From: Acidobacteriota bacterium
Lineage (GTDB): Bacteria > Acidobacteriota > Vicinamibacteria > Vicinamibacterales > Vicinamibacteraceae
Reading direction: 5' to 3'
Assembly (NCBI GenBank): GCA_020845575.1
Contig: JADLFL010000072.1
Coordinates: forward strand, 1 to 64,000
Length of the DNA stretch: 64,000 nt
Below are positions 16,528-25,246 of this stretch, one piece after another; positions within the stretch are counted from its first letter, which is position 1, and the number at the start of each line of letters is the position of its first letter. The notes beneath the pieces are model-generated. The model was not told where the DNA came from and did not search any database. It was given only the letters and a program-made list of their open reading frames with translations. Made by a program: the position numbers and the translations under genes.

Positions 16528-17583
16528 TCAGTGCTTGTGCGTGGCCAGGTGCTGGCGGAGCACGTCGCCACCGAAGTCGTGCTCGAGATCGCGCCACATG
16601 CTGTGGATGTGGTTGGCGTCGTTCTGGCTGTTGTCGTACTCGATCAGCATCGTCGGGCCGTGGATGCGGTAGTAGTGCTTCTTCCCGACGTCCACGCTCC
16701 CCGCCCACGCGAAGTGCAGCGTGCCGAACCCGGCCTTGTCGATGCGCGCGAGCTGCCACGCGCGCTGCCGCGGCGTGAAGCGCGCCGCGTACACCTCGAT
16801 CAGCTTGCGGAGTTGCGCCTGCTGCGCCGGCGTCATCGCGGACGCCGCAAGGCCGTCGAACTGGCCGAGTTCCACCTTCGGCTTGTTCGTGGTGACGATG
16901 TCGTTGGTGGTCTCCGGCGCGATGATTGCCGTGCGTCCCTGATCGGGCGTGAAGAGCGCCAGCAACGCGCGTGCCTCGTCCTCTTCGGCGGCAAGGATGC
17001 GCAGTCCTTCGTACGGCCCCGACTTGACCTTCGCGGGATTGGCGCCGAAGAACAGCGGCGCGACGATGTCGCCCTGCGAGCCGGCGTGCGTGACGTTGAC
17101 GGAGATGTGATGGCCTTCGAAACGCCAGCCCCACACGTCGTTGGCGAGGGGTGAGCCGAAGAGCGCCGTGTAGTAGAGCCCCGGCTGGCGCCGCATGTAG
17201 TTGCTGACGCCCGCGCCCTTCTCGATCTCGCGAAGGATGTCCTCGTGCGCGATGATCTTCTGCGCCGTCGAGTAGCCGCTCGCCCCGAGCCCCGATTGCA
17301 GCAGCGCCATCGCCTGCGTCTTCTGCTGCGCGGTGAGATCGTCGAGCGGCACGCCCGCACGCACCATCGGCACGTAGTTCAACTGCGTGCGCGCCTCGTG
17401 GTCGAACGGCAGCAGCGCCTTCTCCTTCGCGGGCCCGGAGAGCGACGCCGCGAACGCCTGCGCCGGCGCGGTGCTGTCGGAGGCGGCAGCCTGGGTCGCC
17501 GGCTGATTGCCGAGAAACGACCGTGACGCCACCGCTGCAACGGCAACGCCGAGGATCAGGACGGAAGTGGCCAGCGCGCGCAT
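16528..17583 (-). CDS. DUF3500 domain protein, exported
   Basis: 351 residues with an N-terminal signal peptide ([19 protein letters not shown]). The rest matches DUF3500: [50 protein letters not shown] near residue 155, and the C-terminal [18 protein letters not shown] and [18 protein letters not shown]. The histidine-rich motifs suggest metal binding, but no activity is established. A TAGAAT -10 (17596-17601) lies 12 bases before the ATG. It is followed by threonine aldolase in a two-gene unit. Confidence 0.9.
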   Translation of the reverse strand: MRALATSVLILGVAVAAVASRSFLGNQPATQAAASDSTAPAQAFAASLSGPAKEKALLPFDHEARTQLNYVPMVRAGVPLDDLTAQQKTQAMALLQSGLGASGYSTAQKIIAHEDILREIEKGAGVSNYMRRQPGLYYTALFGSPLANDVWGWRFEGHHISVNVTHAGSQGDIVAPLFFGANPAKVKSGPYEGLRILAAEEDEARALLALFTPDQGRTAIIAPETTNDIVTTNKPKVELGQFDGLAASAMTPAQQAQLRKLIEVYAARFTPRQRAWQLARIDKAGFGTLHFAWAGSVDVGKKHYYRIHGPTMLIEYDNSQNDANHIHSMWRDLEHDFGGDVLRQHLATHKH

Positions 17584-17619
17584 GGGAGTGCGCGGATTCT
17601 ACACCCAAGCAGACATGCA

Positions 17620-17648
17620 GATGGAGGTCAGGGGTTTCAACCCCTGGC
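17620..17648 (+). repeat. Repeat A2, variant hairpin GGGTTTCAACCC
   Basis: GATGGAGG prefix followed by CAGGGGTT TC AACCCCTG. Compared with other A copies both bases of one stem pair changed (GC to TA), keeping the pairing. Confidence 0.8.
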
Positions 17649-17660
17649 GCAGGTCCACGC

Positions 17661-17699
17661 AAAAGAAAACGGCCGAACCACGCGAGGTGGTTCGGCCGT
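17661..17699 (-). terminator. Rho-independent terminator of the cold-shock gene
   Basis: On the minus strand ACGGCCGAACCA, loop, TGGTTCGGCCGT (12 bp perfect stem), followed by TTTTCTTTT. It lies 25 bases after the csp stop codon and is the clearest terminator in the window. Confidence 0.9.
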
Positions 17700-17723
17700 C
17701 CCCATCCGATTGTCAGCGAGAGC

Positions 17724-17936
17724 TCAGTGGCCCTGGCGAACGACGTTCTCGGCTGCCGGTCCCTTGGCGCCCTGAACGATGTCGAACTCCACGCGCTCAC
17801 CTTCGACAAGGGTCTTGAACCCGGTGCCGGCGATGGCGGAGTGGTGCACGAAGCAATCCTTCTGGCCGCCCTCCGGGGTGATGAAGCCGAAGCCCTTGCT
17901 CTCGTTGAACCACTTCACGGTACCAGTCGTACGCAT
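17724..17936 (-). CDS. Cold-shock domain protein (CspA family)
   Basis: 70 residues from ATG 17936, with GAGGAG 7-8 bases upstream; a longer frame exists but would add an unlikely N-terminus. It is a single-stranded nucleic-acid chaperone. The RNP1 motif KGFGFI and RNP2-like CFVHHSAI are intact, and it begins [20 protein letters not shown]. The leader is long (at least 100 bases), as is common for csp genes, and a strong terminator follows the gene. Confidence 0.95.
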   Translation of the reverse strand: MRTTGTVKWFNESKGFGFITPEGGQKDCFVHHSAIAGTGFKTLVEGERVEFDIVQGAKGPAAENVVRQGH

Positions 17937-18066
17937 AACGAACTCCTCGTTCGGTAATCGGAGCACCGCCATGCCTCACGGACCGACCGACTACTGATGC
18001 TCTGTCGTGATAACTCCCCCACGACGGGGGCAACCGCTGCGCTACCGACGATTGCGGGCACACAAT

Positions 18067-18098
18067 GCAAAAGGCCTGGCGATTGTTTCCCAGGCCTT
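18067..18098 (-). terminator. Terminator-like hairpin between the CoA-binding gene and csp
   Basis: On the minus strand AAGGCCTGG, 10-base loop, CCAGGCCTT then TTGC. It could end the upstream CoA-binding transcript or form part of the csp leader. The remaining sequence of the 17937-18265 gap holds the csp leader and repeats A3 and B3; I see no gene in it. Confidence 0.5.
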
Positions 18099-18206
18099 CT
18101 ACGAACCTTGGATTCACGCCCCTTTTTCGAAAGGCGTGTCGCGCACCCGTCATCATACACGCCTGCGGCGCCGTGCGCAAGTGGCTTCGTCTCGGCTGAC
18201 GTCCGC

Positions 18207-18235
18207 GCCAGGGGGCTGAAGCCCCTGGCCTCCAT
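18207..18235 (-). repeat. Repeat A3
   Basis: GCCAGGGGGCT GA AGCCCCTGGC with one bulged G, followed by CTCCATT (reverse complement of AATGGAG). Same orientation as A1. Confidence 0.8.
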
Positions 18236-18243
18236 TCGGGATC

Positions 18244-18268
18244 GGCCGGGCTCGGAGAGCCGGCCCTA
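18244..18268 (-). repeat. Repeat B3, supplies a stop codon
   Basis: GGCCGGGCTC, GGA, GAGCCGGCCC then TA. Read on the minus strand its first three bases TAG are the stop codon of the CoA-binding protein gene (18266-18268). Confidence 0.85.
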
Positions 18269-18721
18269 CCGAAGACGCGGACCGAGCGCGCGGTATTCGA
18301 CCATCAGACAGCGGTCCTGGACGACGGGGATGCCGGCGCGGGCGAGCTGTTCGGCGACGGCGTCGTTGCTGATGCCGGCCTGGAACCAGACGGCGCCGGG
18401 GGCGCAGGCGATGATGTCGTCCACGTGCGCGGGCAGGTCCTCGGCCCGGCGGAAGACATCGACGACGTCGATGGGGCGGGGAACGTCGGTGAGCCGCCGG
18501 TGGACGGGCTCACCGAGAATCTCCGCATCCGGGTGGTCGTTGACCACGACCGGCAGGATGGTCAGGCCCATGCGCTGGAGCGCACCGGCGACGTAGTAGG
18601 CCGGCCTGTCGGGCATCGAGTCGGGCCGGGCCCCGAGGATCGCCACGCGGTGGATCCCCGACAGCAGCGAGCGGATGCCGTCGGGCGTGTCGATGAGACG
18701 TGTGCGCCAGTCGTCTGTCAT
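18266..18721 (-). CDS. CoA-binding protein (YccU-like Rossmann fold)
   Basis: 151 residues, matching the small CoA-binding domain family related to the N-terminal domain of succinyl-CoA synthetase alpha. Visible: VAILGARPDSMPDRPAYYVAGALQRMG (nucleotide-binding turn), PVHRRLTDVPRPIDVVDVFR, and PGAVWFQAGISNDAVAEQLARAGIPVVQDRCLMVEYR near the end. The function of stand-alone members is not known. The TAG stop is contributed by repeat B3. It starts 7 bases downstream of the TIM-barrel gene, so the two are cotranscribed. Confidence 0.9.
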   Translation of the reverse strand: MTDDWRTRLIDTPDGIRSLLSGIHRVAILGARPDSMPDRPAYYVAGALQRMGLTILPVVVNDHPDAEILGEPVHRRLTDVPRPIDVVDVFRRAEDLPAHVDDIIACAPGAVWFQAGISNDAVAEQLARAGIPVVQDRCLMVEYRALGPRLR

Positions 18722-18728
18722 CGCGGGT

Positions 18729-19679
18729 TCAGAACGTGTCAGCGGCGACGTACGCGTCGATCAGCTTCTGCTCGCCGTCCTTGCCGGGGAACGCGTTGCC
18801 GTGTTCCATGCCGAAGATGAAGTCGCGCGACTCGGCGCGCATCTTCGCGTGGACGTGCTTGAAGACGTTGCGGTAGTTGATCTCGCCCGTGCCGGGTTCC
18901 TTGCGACCCGGGTTGTCGCCGATCTGGAAGTAGCCGATCTCCGACCACGCGTAGTCGATGTGGGGGATGATGTGCCCCTCGTTCTTCTGCATGTGGTAGA
19001 TGTCGAACAGGATCTTGCACGCAGGCGAGTTCACCGCGCGGCAGATCATGTATGTCTGATCCGACGTGCGCAGGAACTGGTCGGGGTTGTCGCTGAGCGG
19101 TTCCAGCACCATCACCAGCCCGTGCTTCTCCAGCACCTCGGCGCCCGCGCGCAGCGTGTCGATCACGTGGCCGTGCTGCACGCCGATGGGCAGCCGTCGC
19201 TCGAAGCCGCCGGGCACCACCGTCATCCACTTCGCGTTGCAGCGCTTCGCGACCTCCACGGCGGCCTCGCACGCCTTCACGAACTGGCCGCGATTCTCCG
19301 GCTTCCCCGTCGTGAACCTGTCGCTGTTGTTGCCACCGGTCTGGATCACGAAGACGCCCATCTGCATCTTCAGGCGGGCCATGGCCTCGCCGAGCTGCGC
19401 CTGCAGTTCCGGCGTCCGGCCCATCATCCCGTTGTCTTCGAGCGCGGTGAACCCCTGATCGGCCATGAACTTCAACTGGTCGAAGAGGTCTTCGCCCGCC
19501 GATTGCTGGAACATCCCGAAGTGCGGGGCATACTTCAACTGGAACGTCCGGGCCGGCGTGGCCGGCGCCAGGGCGCGAGGCGCCGCCGGCGCCGTTTGTC
19601 GCGCCCTCGCGGCCACGGGACCGATTCCGAGGGCGGCCGTCATGGCGGTGGTTTTCTGCAGGAACTCGCGTCGATGCAT
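18729..19679 (-). CDS. Tat-exported sugar phosphate isomerase/epimerase family protein (Hyi-like)
   Basis: 316 residues. The N-terminus MHRREFLQKTTAMTAALGIG is a Tat-type signal with an RREF motif. The remainder is a xylose-isomerase-like TIM barrel resembling hydroxypyruvate isomerase: FMADQGFTALEDNGMMGR, WMTVVPGG near 185, VMVLEPLSDNPDQF near 215, ILFDIYHMQKNEGHI near 240, FQIGDNPGRKEPGTGEINY near 268. Glutamate and histidine metal ligands of the family are present. Such exported copies are common in Acidobacteriota; the substrate is unknown. A TACAAT -10 (19714-19719) lies 34 bases upstream, overlapping the divergent channel promoter. Confidence 0.85.
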   Translation of the reverse strand: MHRREFLQKTTAMTAALGIGPVAARARQTAPAAPRALAPATPARTFQLKYAPHFGMFQQSAGEDLFDQLKFMADQGFTALEDNGMMGRTPELQAQLGEAMARLKMQMGVFVIQTGGNNSDRFTTGKPENRGQFVKACEAAVEVAKRCNAKWMTVVPGGFERRLPIGVQHGHVIDTLRAGAEVLEKHGLVMVLEPLSDNPDQFLRTSDQTYMICRAVNSPACKILFDIYHMQKNEGHIIPHIDYAWSEIGYFQIGDNPGRKEPGTGEINYRNVFKHVHAKMRAESRDFIFGMEHGNAFPGKDGEQKLIDAYVAADTF

Positions 19680-19714
19680 GCGGAACTCTCGTGGGAGATG
19701 GAAGATGCGCCAGA

Positions 19715-19744
19715 TTGTAGGTCGAAACGCGACGAGGGTAGCAT
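19715..19744 (+). promoter_or_regulatory. Predicted promoter of the potassium channel gene
   Basis: TTGTAG, 18 bases, TAGCAT, 24 bases before the ATG at 19769. Its -35 overlaps the TACAAT -10 of the divergent isomerase gene on the other strand, so the two could compete. Confidence 0.4.
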
Positions 19745-19768
19745 TCGACGCGTGAGACGCCGCCGCCG

Positions 19769-21484
19769 ATGAAGTTCCTCGCCAGCCAGGTCGCCTACTT
19801 CATGACGGAGCGCGAGGCCCGGGGCAACCTGCGCGCCCTGCTCGCCTACATCGCGTTCCTCGCCGCGCTCGTCCTCACCTACACCGCGCTCTTCCACCTC
19901 ATCAAGACGACCGTGGAGCACGAGCAGCACTCGTGGGTCACGGGGCTCTACTGGACGCTCGTCGTGATGAGCACGCTCGGGTTCGGCGACATCACGTTCA
20001 CGAGCGACGTCGGACGCCTCTTCAGCGTCGCCGTGCTGCTGTCGGGCGTGGTGTTCCTGCTCGTCCTGCTGCCGTTCCTGTTCATCAGACTGTTCTACGC
20101 CCCCTGGCTCGAGGCCCGCGTCAGGCTCCGCGTGCCGCGCGACGTGCCGCGCGACGTCTCGGGCCATGTCGTCATCATCGAGCGCGACGCCATCGCCAAC
20201 GGCCTCGTCATCAGGCTCGAGGAGGAAGGCATCCCTTACGTCATCGTCGAGCCGGATCCCGATCGCGCGGCGCTGGCCTACGACGAACGGCTGTCCGTCG
20301 TCGTGGGCGAGCCCGACAGCCGCGCCACGCTGGAGCGCCTCGGGATCGACAGGGCGAGACTCGTGCTCGCCAACGCCGAAGACACGGTGAACACGAACGT
20401 CACGCTGACGGCGCGGGAAGTGTCGTCGACGGTGCCCGTGGTGGCGATCGTCGAGGACGACGATTCGGTCGACGTGCTCGAACTGAGCGGCGCGACAAAG
20501 GCGCTGCCGCTCAAGCACCAGCTCGGGCAGTACCTCGCCAACCGCGTCCACGCGGGCAGGGCCGAGGCGCACGTCATCGGCAAGATTCACAACCTCCAGC
20601 TCGCGGAGGTGCCGGCCCGGGACACGCCGTTCGTTGGAATCACCGTCGCGGAGACGCGCCTGCGCGAGCAGACGGGACTCAGCCTGCTCGGCCTCTGGAG
20701 CCGCGGCAAGCTCCAGCCGTCGTACCCGAACACGCGGATCGAGACGGACGCGGTGCTCGTCCTGGCCGGCAGCGACGAGCAGGTGGAGGCACTGAATTCG
20801 CGCATCGGCGATCGCGCGACGTCGGAAGGGCCTGTGCTGGTGATCGGCGCGGGCACCGTTGGCCAGGCTGCCGCGCGCGCCATCCGCGCCAAGGGCCTGC
20901 TCGTGCACGCGATCGACAGGAGCGCCGCCGCGCTCGCGCCGATGGCCGCCGACGTCGACGCCACGTTCGTGGGAGACGCCAACGATCGCGAACTGCTCGC
21001 GCGTGCGGGCATCCATGAGTCGCCGTCGCTGCTCCTCACGACCAACGACGATGCGATGAACATCTATCTGGCGGTGTACTGCCGCCGGCTGAACCCGGAC
21101 CTGCGCATCATCAGTCGCATCACCCACGAGCGTAACGTCGAGGCGATCCACAGGGCGGGTGCGGACTTCGCCCTGAGTTACACGACGCTCGGCGCCGAAG
21201 CCGTCGTGTCGCTGCTGCGCGGCCACGAGCCGGTGCTGCTCGGCGAGGGCGTGGAGTTGTTCAGCATCGCGGTGCCGCCGTCGCTCGGCGACGTCGCGTT
21301 GCGCGATTCGGGAATCGGCTCGCGAACGGGCATGAGCGTCGTGGGGATCGAGGACGGCGCGGGGGTGGTCAGCCGCCTGACGGCGGCCACCGTCCTGCGG
21401 CGCGGCACGTCGCTCGTGATGCTGGGCTCACGCGGCCAGCGGCGAGCCTTCGCCGAAGCCTACGAAGGACGCCGCCCCGCGTAG
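19769..21484 (+). CDS. Potassium channel with two RCK (TrkA) modules
   Basis: 571 residues. Two membrane helices (about 22-47 and 78-108) flank the selectivity filter TLGFGD at residues 69-74. They are followed by two tandem TrkA-N/TrkA-C units. The second RCK has a canonical nucleotide motif GPVLVIGAGTVGQAAARAI near residue 355; the first begins SGHVVIIERDAIANGLVIRL and lacks the GxGxxG glycines, so it probably does not bind NAD. TrkA-C parts are at about 275-345 and 490-560. This is a ligand-gated K+ channel of the inner membrane, like those with two RCK domains per subunit. Confidence 0.9.
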   Translation: MKFLASQVAYFMTEREARGNLRALLAYIAFLAALVLTYTALFHLIKTTVEHEQHSWVTGLYWTLVVMSTLGFGDITFTSDVGRLFSVAVLLSGVVFLLVLLPFLFIRLFYAPWLEARVRLRVPRDVPRDVSGHVVIIERDAIANGLVIRLEEEGIPYVIVEPDPDRAALAYDERLSVVVGEPDSRATLERLGIDRARLVLANAEDTVNTNVTLTAREVSSTVPVVAIVEDDDSVDVLELSGATKALPLKHQLGQYLANRVHAGRAEAHVIGKIHNLQLAEVPARDTPFVGITVAETRLREQTGLSLLGLWSRGKLQPSYPNTRIETDAVLVLAGSDEQVEALNSRIGDRATSEGPVLVIGAGTVGQAAARAIRAKGLLVHAIDRSAAALAPMAADVDATFVGDANDRELLARAGIHESPSLLLTTNDDAMNIYLAVYCRRLNPDLRIISRITHERNVEAIHRAGADFALSYTTLGAEAVVSLLRGHEPVLLGEGVELFSIAVPPSLGDVALRDSGIGSRTGMSVVGIEDGAGVVSRLTAATVLRRGTSLVMLGSRGQRRAFAEAYEGRRPA

Positions 21485-21505
21485 TCATGAGCGAGTCGAA
21501 TGGCG

Positions 21506-22909
<1,404 letters not shown>

Positions 22910-22983
22910 GGTCGTGGGCGCGGCCAGGGGCACCGGGACAGCCGGAGGCCGGCGGCCGCATCGCCCAAGCATACCGGGTGTCA

Positions 22984-23012
22984 TTTGGCCGCGCACGCGC
23001 CCCCACTACAAT
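22984..23012 (+). promoter_or_regulatory. Predicted promoter, leaderless, of the 23 kb membrane protein
   Basis: TTTGGC, 17 bases, TACAAT. The -10 ends 6 bases before GTG 23019, so transcription should start at or next to the start codon. Confidence 0.5.
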
Positions 23013-23018
23013 GCGTCG

Positions 23019-24773
23019 GTGCGCCGCAGCATGGTGCTGATCGCGATCGTCTGGCTGGCGGCCATGGGCCTGCTGGCGCGACCTCGACGCGTCGGAGACG
23101 CGAGCGAGTACGTCGCCATGGCCGGTCGACTCGCCAGCGGGAAGTCACCCGCGATGACCGCCGCGGAGATGGAGGCGTTCACGCTCGCCTGGGACGACTC
23201 CGATGCCGGGTACGAGCTTCGAACGCGTCGACTGCCGGAATTGCGGGGCCGCGACGGCCGATGGGACATGCCACACATGTGGCTGTATCCCCTGCTGTCG
23301 GTCCCCTTTGTCTGGATCGCCCGGCTGGCCGGCGCAAGTGATCCATGGGGCCTCGTCGGGCTCAACGCATCCATGATGGCGTGGCTGCTCTGGCTCGCAG
23401 CGCGACGTGGCGCAGGTCCGTGGACGCTGACGCTCTTCGTGAGCCCGATCGTCTGGTGGATCGACAAGCCGCTGGCCGACGTCTTCATCGCGTGCGTCCT
23501 CGGCGGCGCGGCGTTGTTGTGGCCCCATCCAGCCAGCCTCGTCCTGCTCGGCCTCGGCGCCGGCCAGAATCCGGCGTTGCTGGTGGGTTGCGCCATCTTC
23601 GGCGTCTGCGCGCTCGTTCAGGACCCCGGGCGCATGGCCTCGGGGCGCTGGCGGGTTGCCGCCGCGGCGGGCGCGGCGTGCGCGGCCAGTGCGCCGCTCT
23701 ACTACCTGTCGCGTCTCGACCGCCTGTCGCCGCTCACGAGCTACACCGTCGCGTCGTGGCCATCGCTGACGTCGCTGCTCTTCCCGGTGACAGACGTCAA
23801 CATGGGCGTGATCGTCAGGTTCCCGCTCCTCGCTCTCGTCGTGATGGCGGCGCTCCTCCAGCGTCGCGCCTGGCGCGAAGCAGTCGCGCCTCCCGCCGCG
23901 CTGACCGCCGTGGCGCTGCTGGCGGTGATCAGTCAGCAACCCAACATGAATCAGGGCGGCAATCCCGATCTCTCGCGCTACGTCTTCTGGCTGGTACCGT
24001 TGGCACTGCCGTGGCTGCTGGCCCTCGACCACTCGCCCCGTCGCATCGCACGGTCGTTCGGCACGCTCGTGGCCGTCGCCACTGTCGTGTGGACCACCAT
24101 CGCCTTTCCGCCGCCACGACCCGAGAGCTATCGCTATCCCACACCGCTCGCGACGTGGTTGTGGGCGCACCATCCGTCATGGACGACGCCACGCGTGGAG
24201 GCGTTCGCCGAGCGGACGTCGCATCGCGAGCCGGGAATCGTGCCGACAGCCACGCCGGGATGCGAGAAGGTGCTCCTCTTCGAGGGACTCTGGCCGGCCA
24301 ACTGCCCGCCATCGTTCCCGTCGCCATCGTCATGCGACGCGCCCGGCGCGTACTGTTACGCAGATGGCATCGCGGGCACCTTCACGGTGCTTGGACCGTG
24401 GCCGCACTACGAACCCGTCGTCAGCGATCGCACGTGGCGCAGCGGCGAGCCCGCGCACTGGCTCGCGTCCCGCATCGGACACCTGCCGAGCGGTGAGCAG
24501 GAGTCGGCGCCAGCTCACGTACGCGGCGCGTGGGGCGTCGCGTGGACGCAGACATGGTCGTCAGACAAGGCGTTCGTGGTGTACGCGCGCGATGCCGGAG
24601 AGGGCGCCCGACTCGCCATGCGGAATCGAACGCCCCTGCTGGGCCTCGTGCAAACACCGGAGGACGGCAGAGTCGTCCGGACGCTGATGCTCGAGGGCAC
24701 TACCGACTCGCCTGCCATCATCGACCTGCCACGCGGGCCGCACGTCCTGGTCTCGCTCTGGCCGCATCCCTGA
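23019..24773 (+). CDS. Polytopic membrane protein, paralogue of the protein at 10089
   Basis: 584 residues from GTG 23019; ATG 23031 is an alternative. It aligns over its length with the 10089 product: VRRSMVLIAIVWLAAMG, VGDASEYVAMAGRLASG, MPHMWLYPLLSVPFVWIARL, SPIVWWIDKPLADVF, GAGQNPALL, NQGGNPDLSRYVFWL, then the C-terminal EPGIVPTATPGCEKVLLFEG with conserved cysteines (CPPSFPSPSSCDAPGAYCYA). About nine to ten membrane segments precede this soluble domain. Function unknown; the topology fits GT-C glycosyltransferases. The two copies are 13 kb apart and both lie divergent from unrelated genes. Confidence 0.65.
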   Translation: MRRSMVLIAIVWLAAMGLLARPRRVGDASEYVAMAGRLASGKSPAMTAAEMEAFTLAWDDSDAGYELRTRRLPELRGRDGRWDMPHMWLYPLLSVPFVWIARLAGASDPWGLVGLNASMMAWLLWLAARRGAGPWTLTLFVSPIVWWIDKPLADVFIACVLGGAALLWPHPASLVLLGLGAGQNPALLVGCAIFGVCALVQDPGRMASGRWRVAAAAGAACAASAPLYYLSRLDRLSPLTSYTVASWPSLTSLLFPVTDVNMGVIVRFPLLALVVMAALLQRRAWREAVAPPAALTAVALLAVISQQPNMNQGGNPDLSRYVFWLVPLALPWLLALDHSPRRIARSFGTLVAVATVVWTTIAFPPPRPESYRYPTPLATWLWAHHPSWTTPRVEAFAERTSHREPGIVPTATPGCEKVLLFEGLWPANCPPSFPSPSSCDAPGAYCYADGIAGTFTVLGPWPHYEPVVSDRTWRSGEPAHWLASRIGHLPSGEQESAPAHVRGAWGVAWTQTWSSDKAFVVYARDAGEGARLAMRNRTPLLGLVQTPEDGRVVRTLMLEGTTDSPAIIDLPRGPHVLVSLWPHP

Positions 24774-24794
24774 CGTGAAGGCCAGGTGGGACGG

Positions 24795-25226
24795 CTACTT
24801 GATCGGCGAGTAGTCGATGGCGTCCATGAACACCGAGTCGACCTTCTCCACGATCCTGCCGTTGACTTCCGACGCCGTCTTCGCCTTCACCCAGTCCGGG
24901 TCGGCACCGAACGCCGCCCAGTTCTTCCTGGCCTGCTCGCGACTCGCGTGCGCGATCACGTACACGAGCGTGTTGCCGTGCGCCGGTTCGTCCTGCGGCA
25001 CCCAATAGCCGACGTTGGTCATGCCGTGCTTCTCGAACAGGCGCAGGGTGTGATCGCGGAAACGCGTGTTGAGATCGCCGAGCTTGCCGGGATACGTGTA
25101 GTACGTGCGCATCTCGAACACGCGTGGCGCCGCCTGCGCGGCCGCGTCGACACGCGTGAACTGGCCAGCCGCGTACCCGGCGGCGAACATGACGGCAAGC
25201 GCGACCACCGAACGGGACGTGCGCAT
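24795..25226 (-). CDS. Exported NIPSNAP family protein
   Basis: 143 residues from ATG 25226, with AAGGAG 6 bases upstream (an in-frame TTG lies five codons earlier, overlapping that site). The signal or anchor is MRTSRSVVALAVMFAAGYAAG; the mature part has the NIPSNAP pattern VFEMRTYYTYPGKLGDLNTRF, GYWVPQDEPAHGNTLVYVIAHAS and NWAAFGADPDWVKAK. The family has a ferredoxin-like fold and no agreed activity; secreted copies with this pattern are frequent in Acidobacteriota. It is the last gene of the dehydrogenase-TonB receptor unit, 20 bases after the receptor stop. Confidence 0.85.
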   Translation of the reverse strand: MRTSRSVVALAVMFAAGYAAGQFTRVDAAAQAAPRVFEMRTYYTYPGKLGDLNTRFRDHTLRLFEKHGMTNVGYWVPQDEPAHGNTLVYVIAHASREQARKNWAAFGADPDWVKAKTASEVNGRIVEKVDSVFMDAIDYSPIK

Positions 25227-25246
25227 CGAAGACTCCTTCAAGGGAC

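Noticed and set aside
17937..18066. Cold-shock thermosensor or specific promoter in the csp leader
   Set aside because: Weak TTGCCC/TATCAC pair and a short GGGGG/CCCCC hairpin only; not enough to name a promoter or thermosensor.
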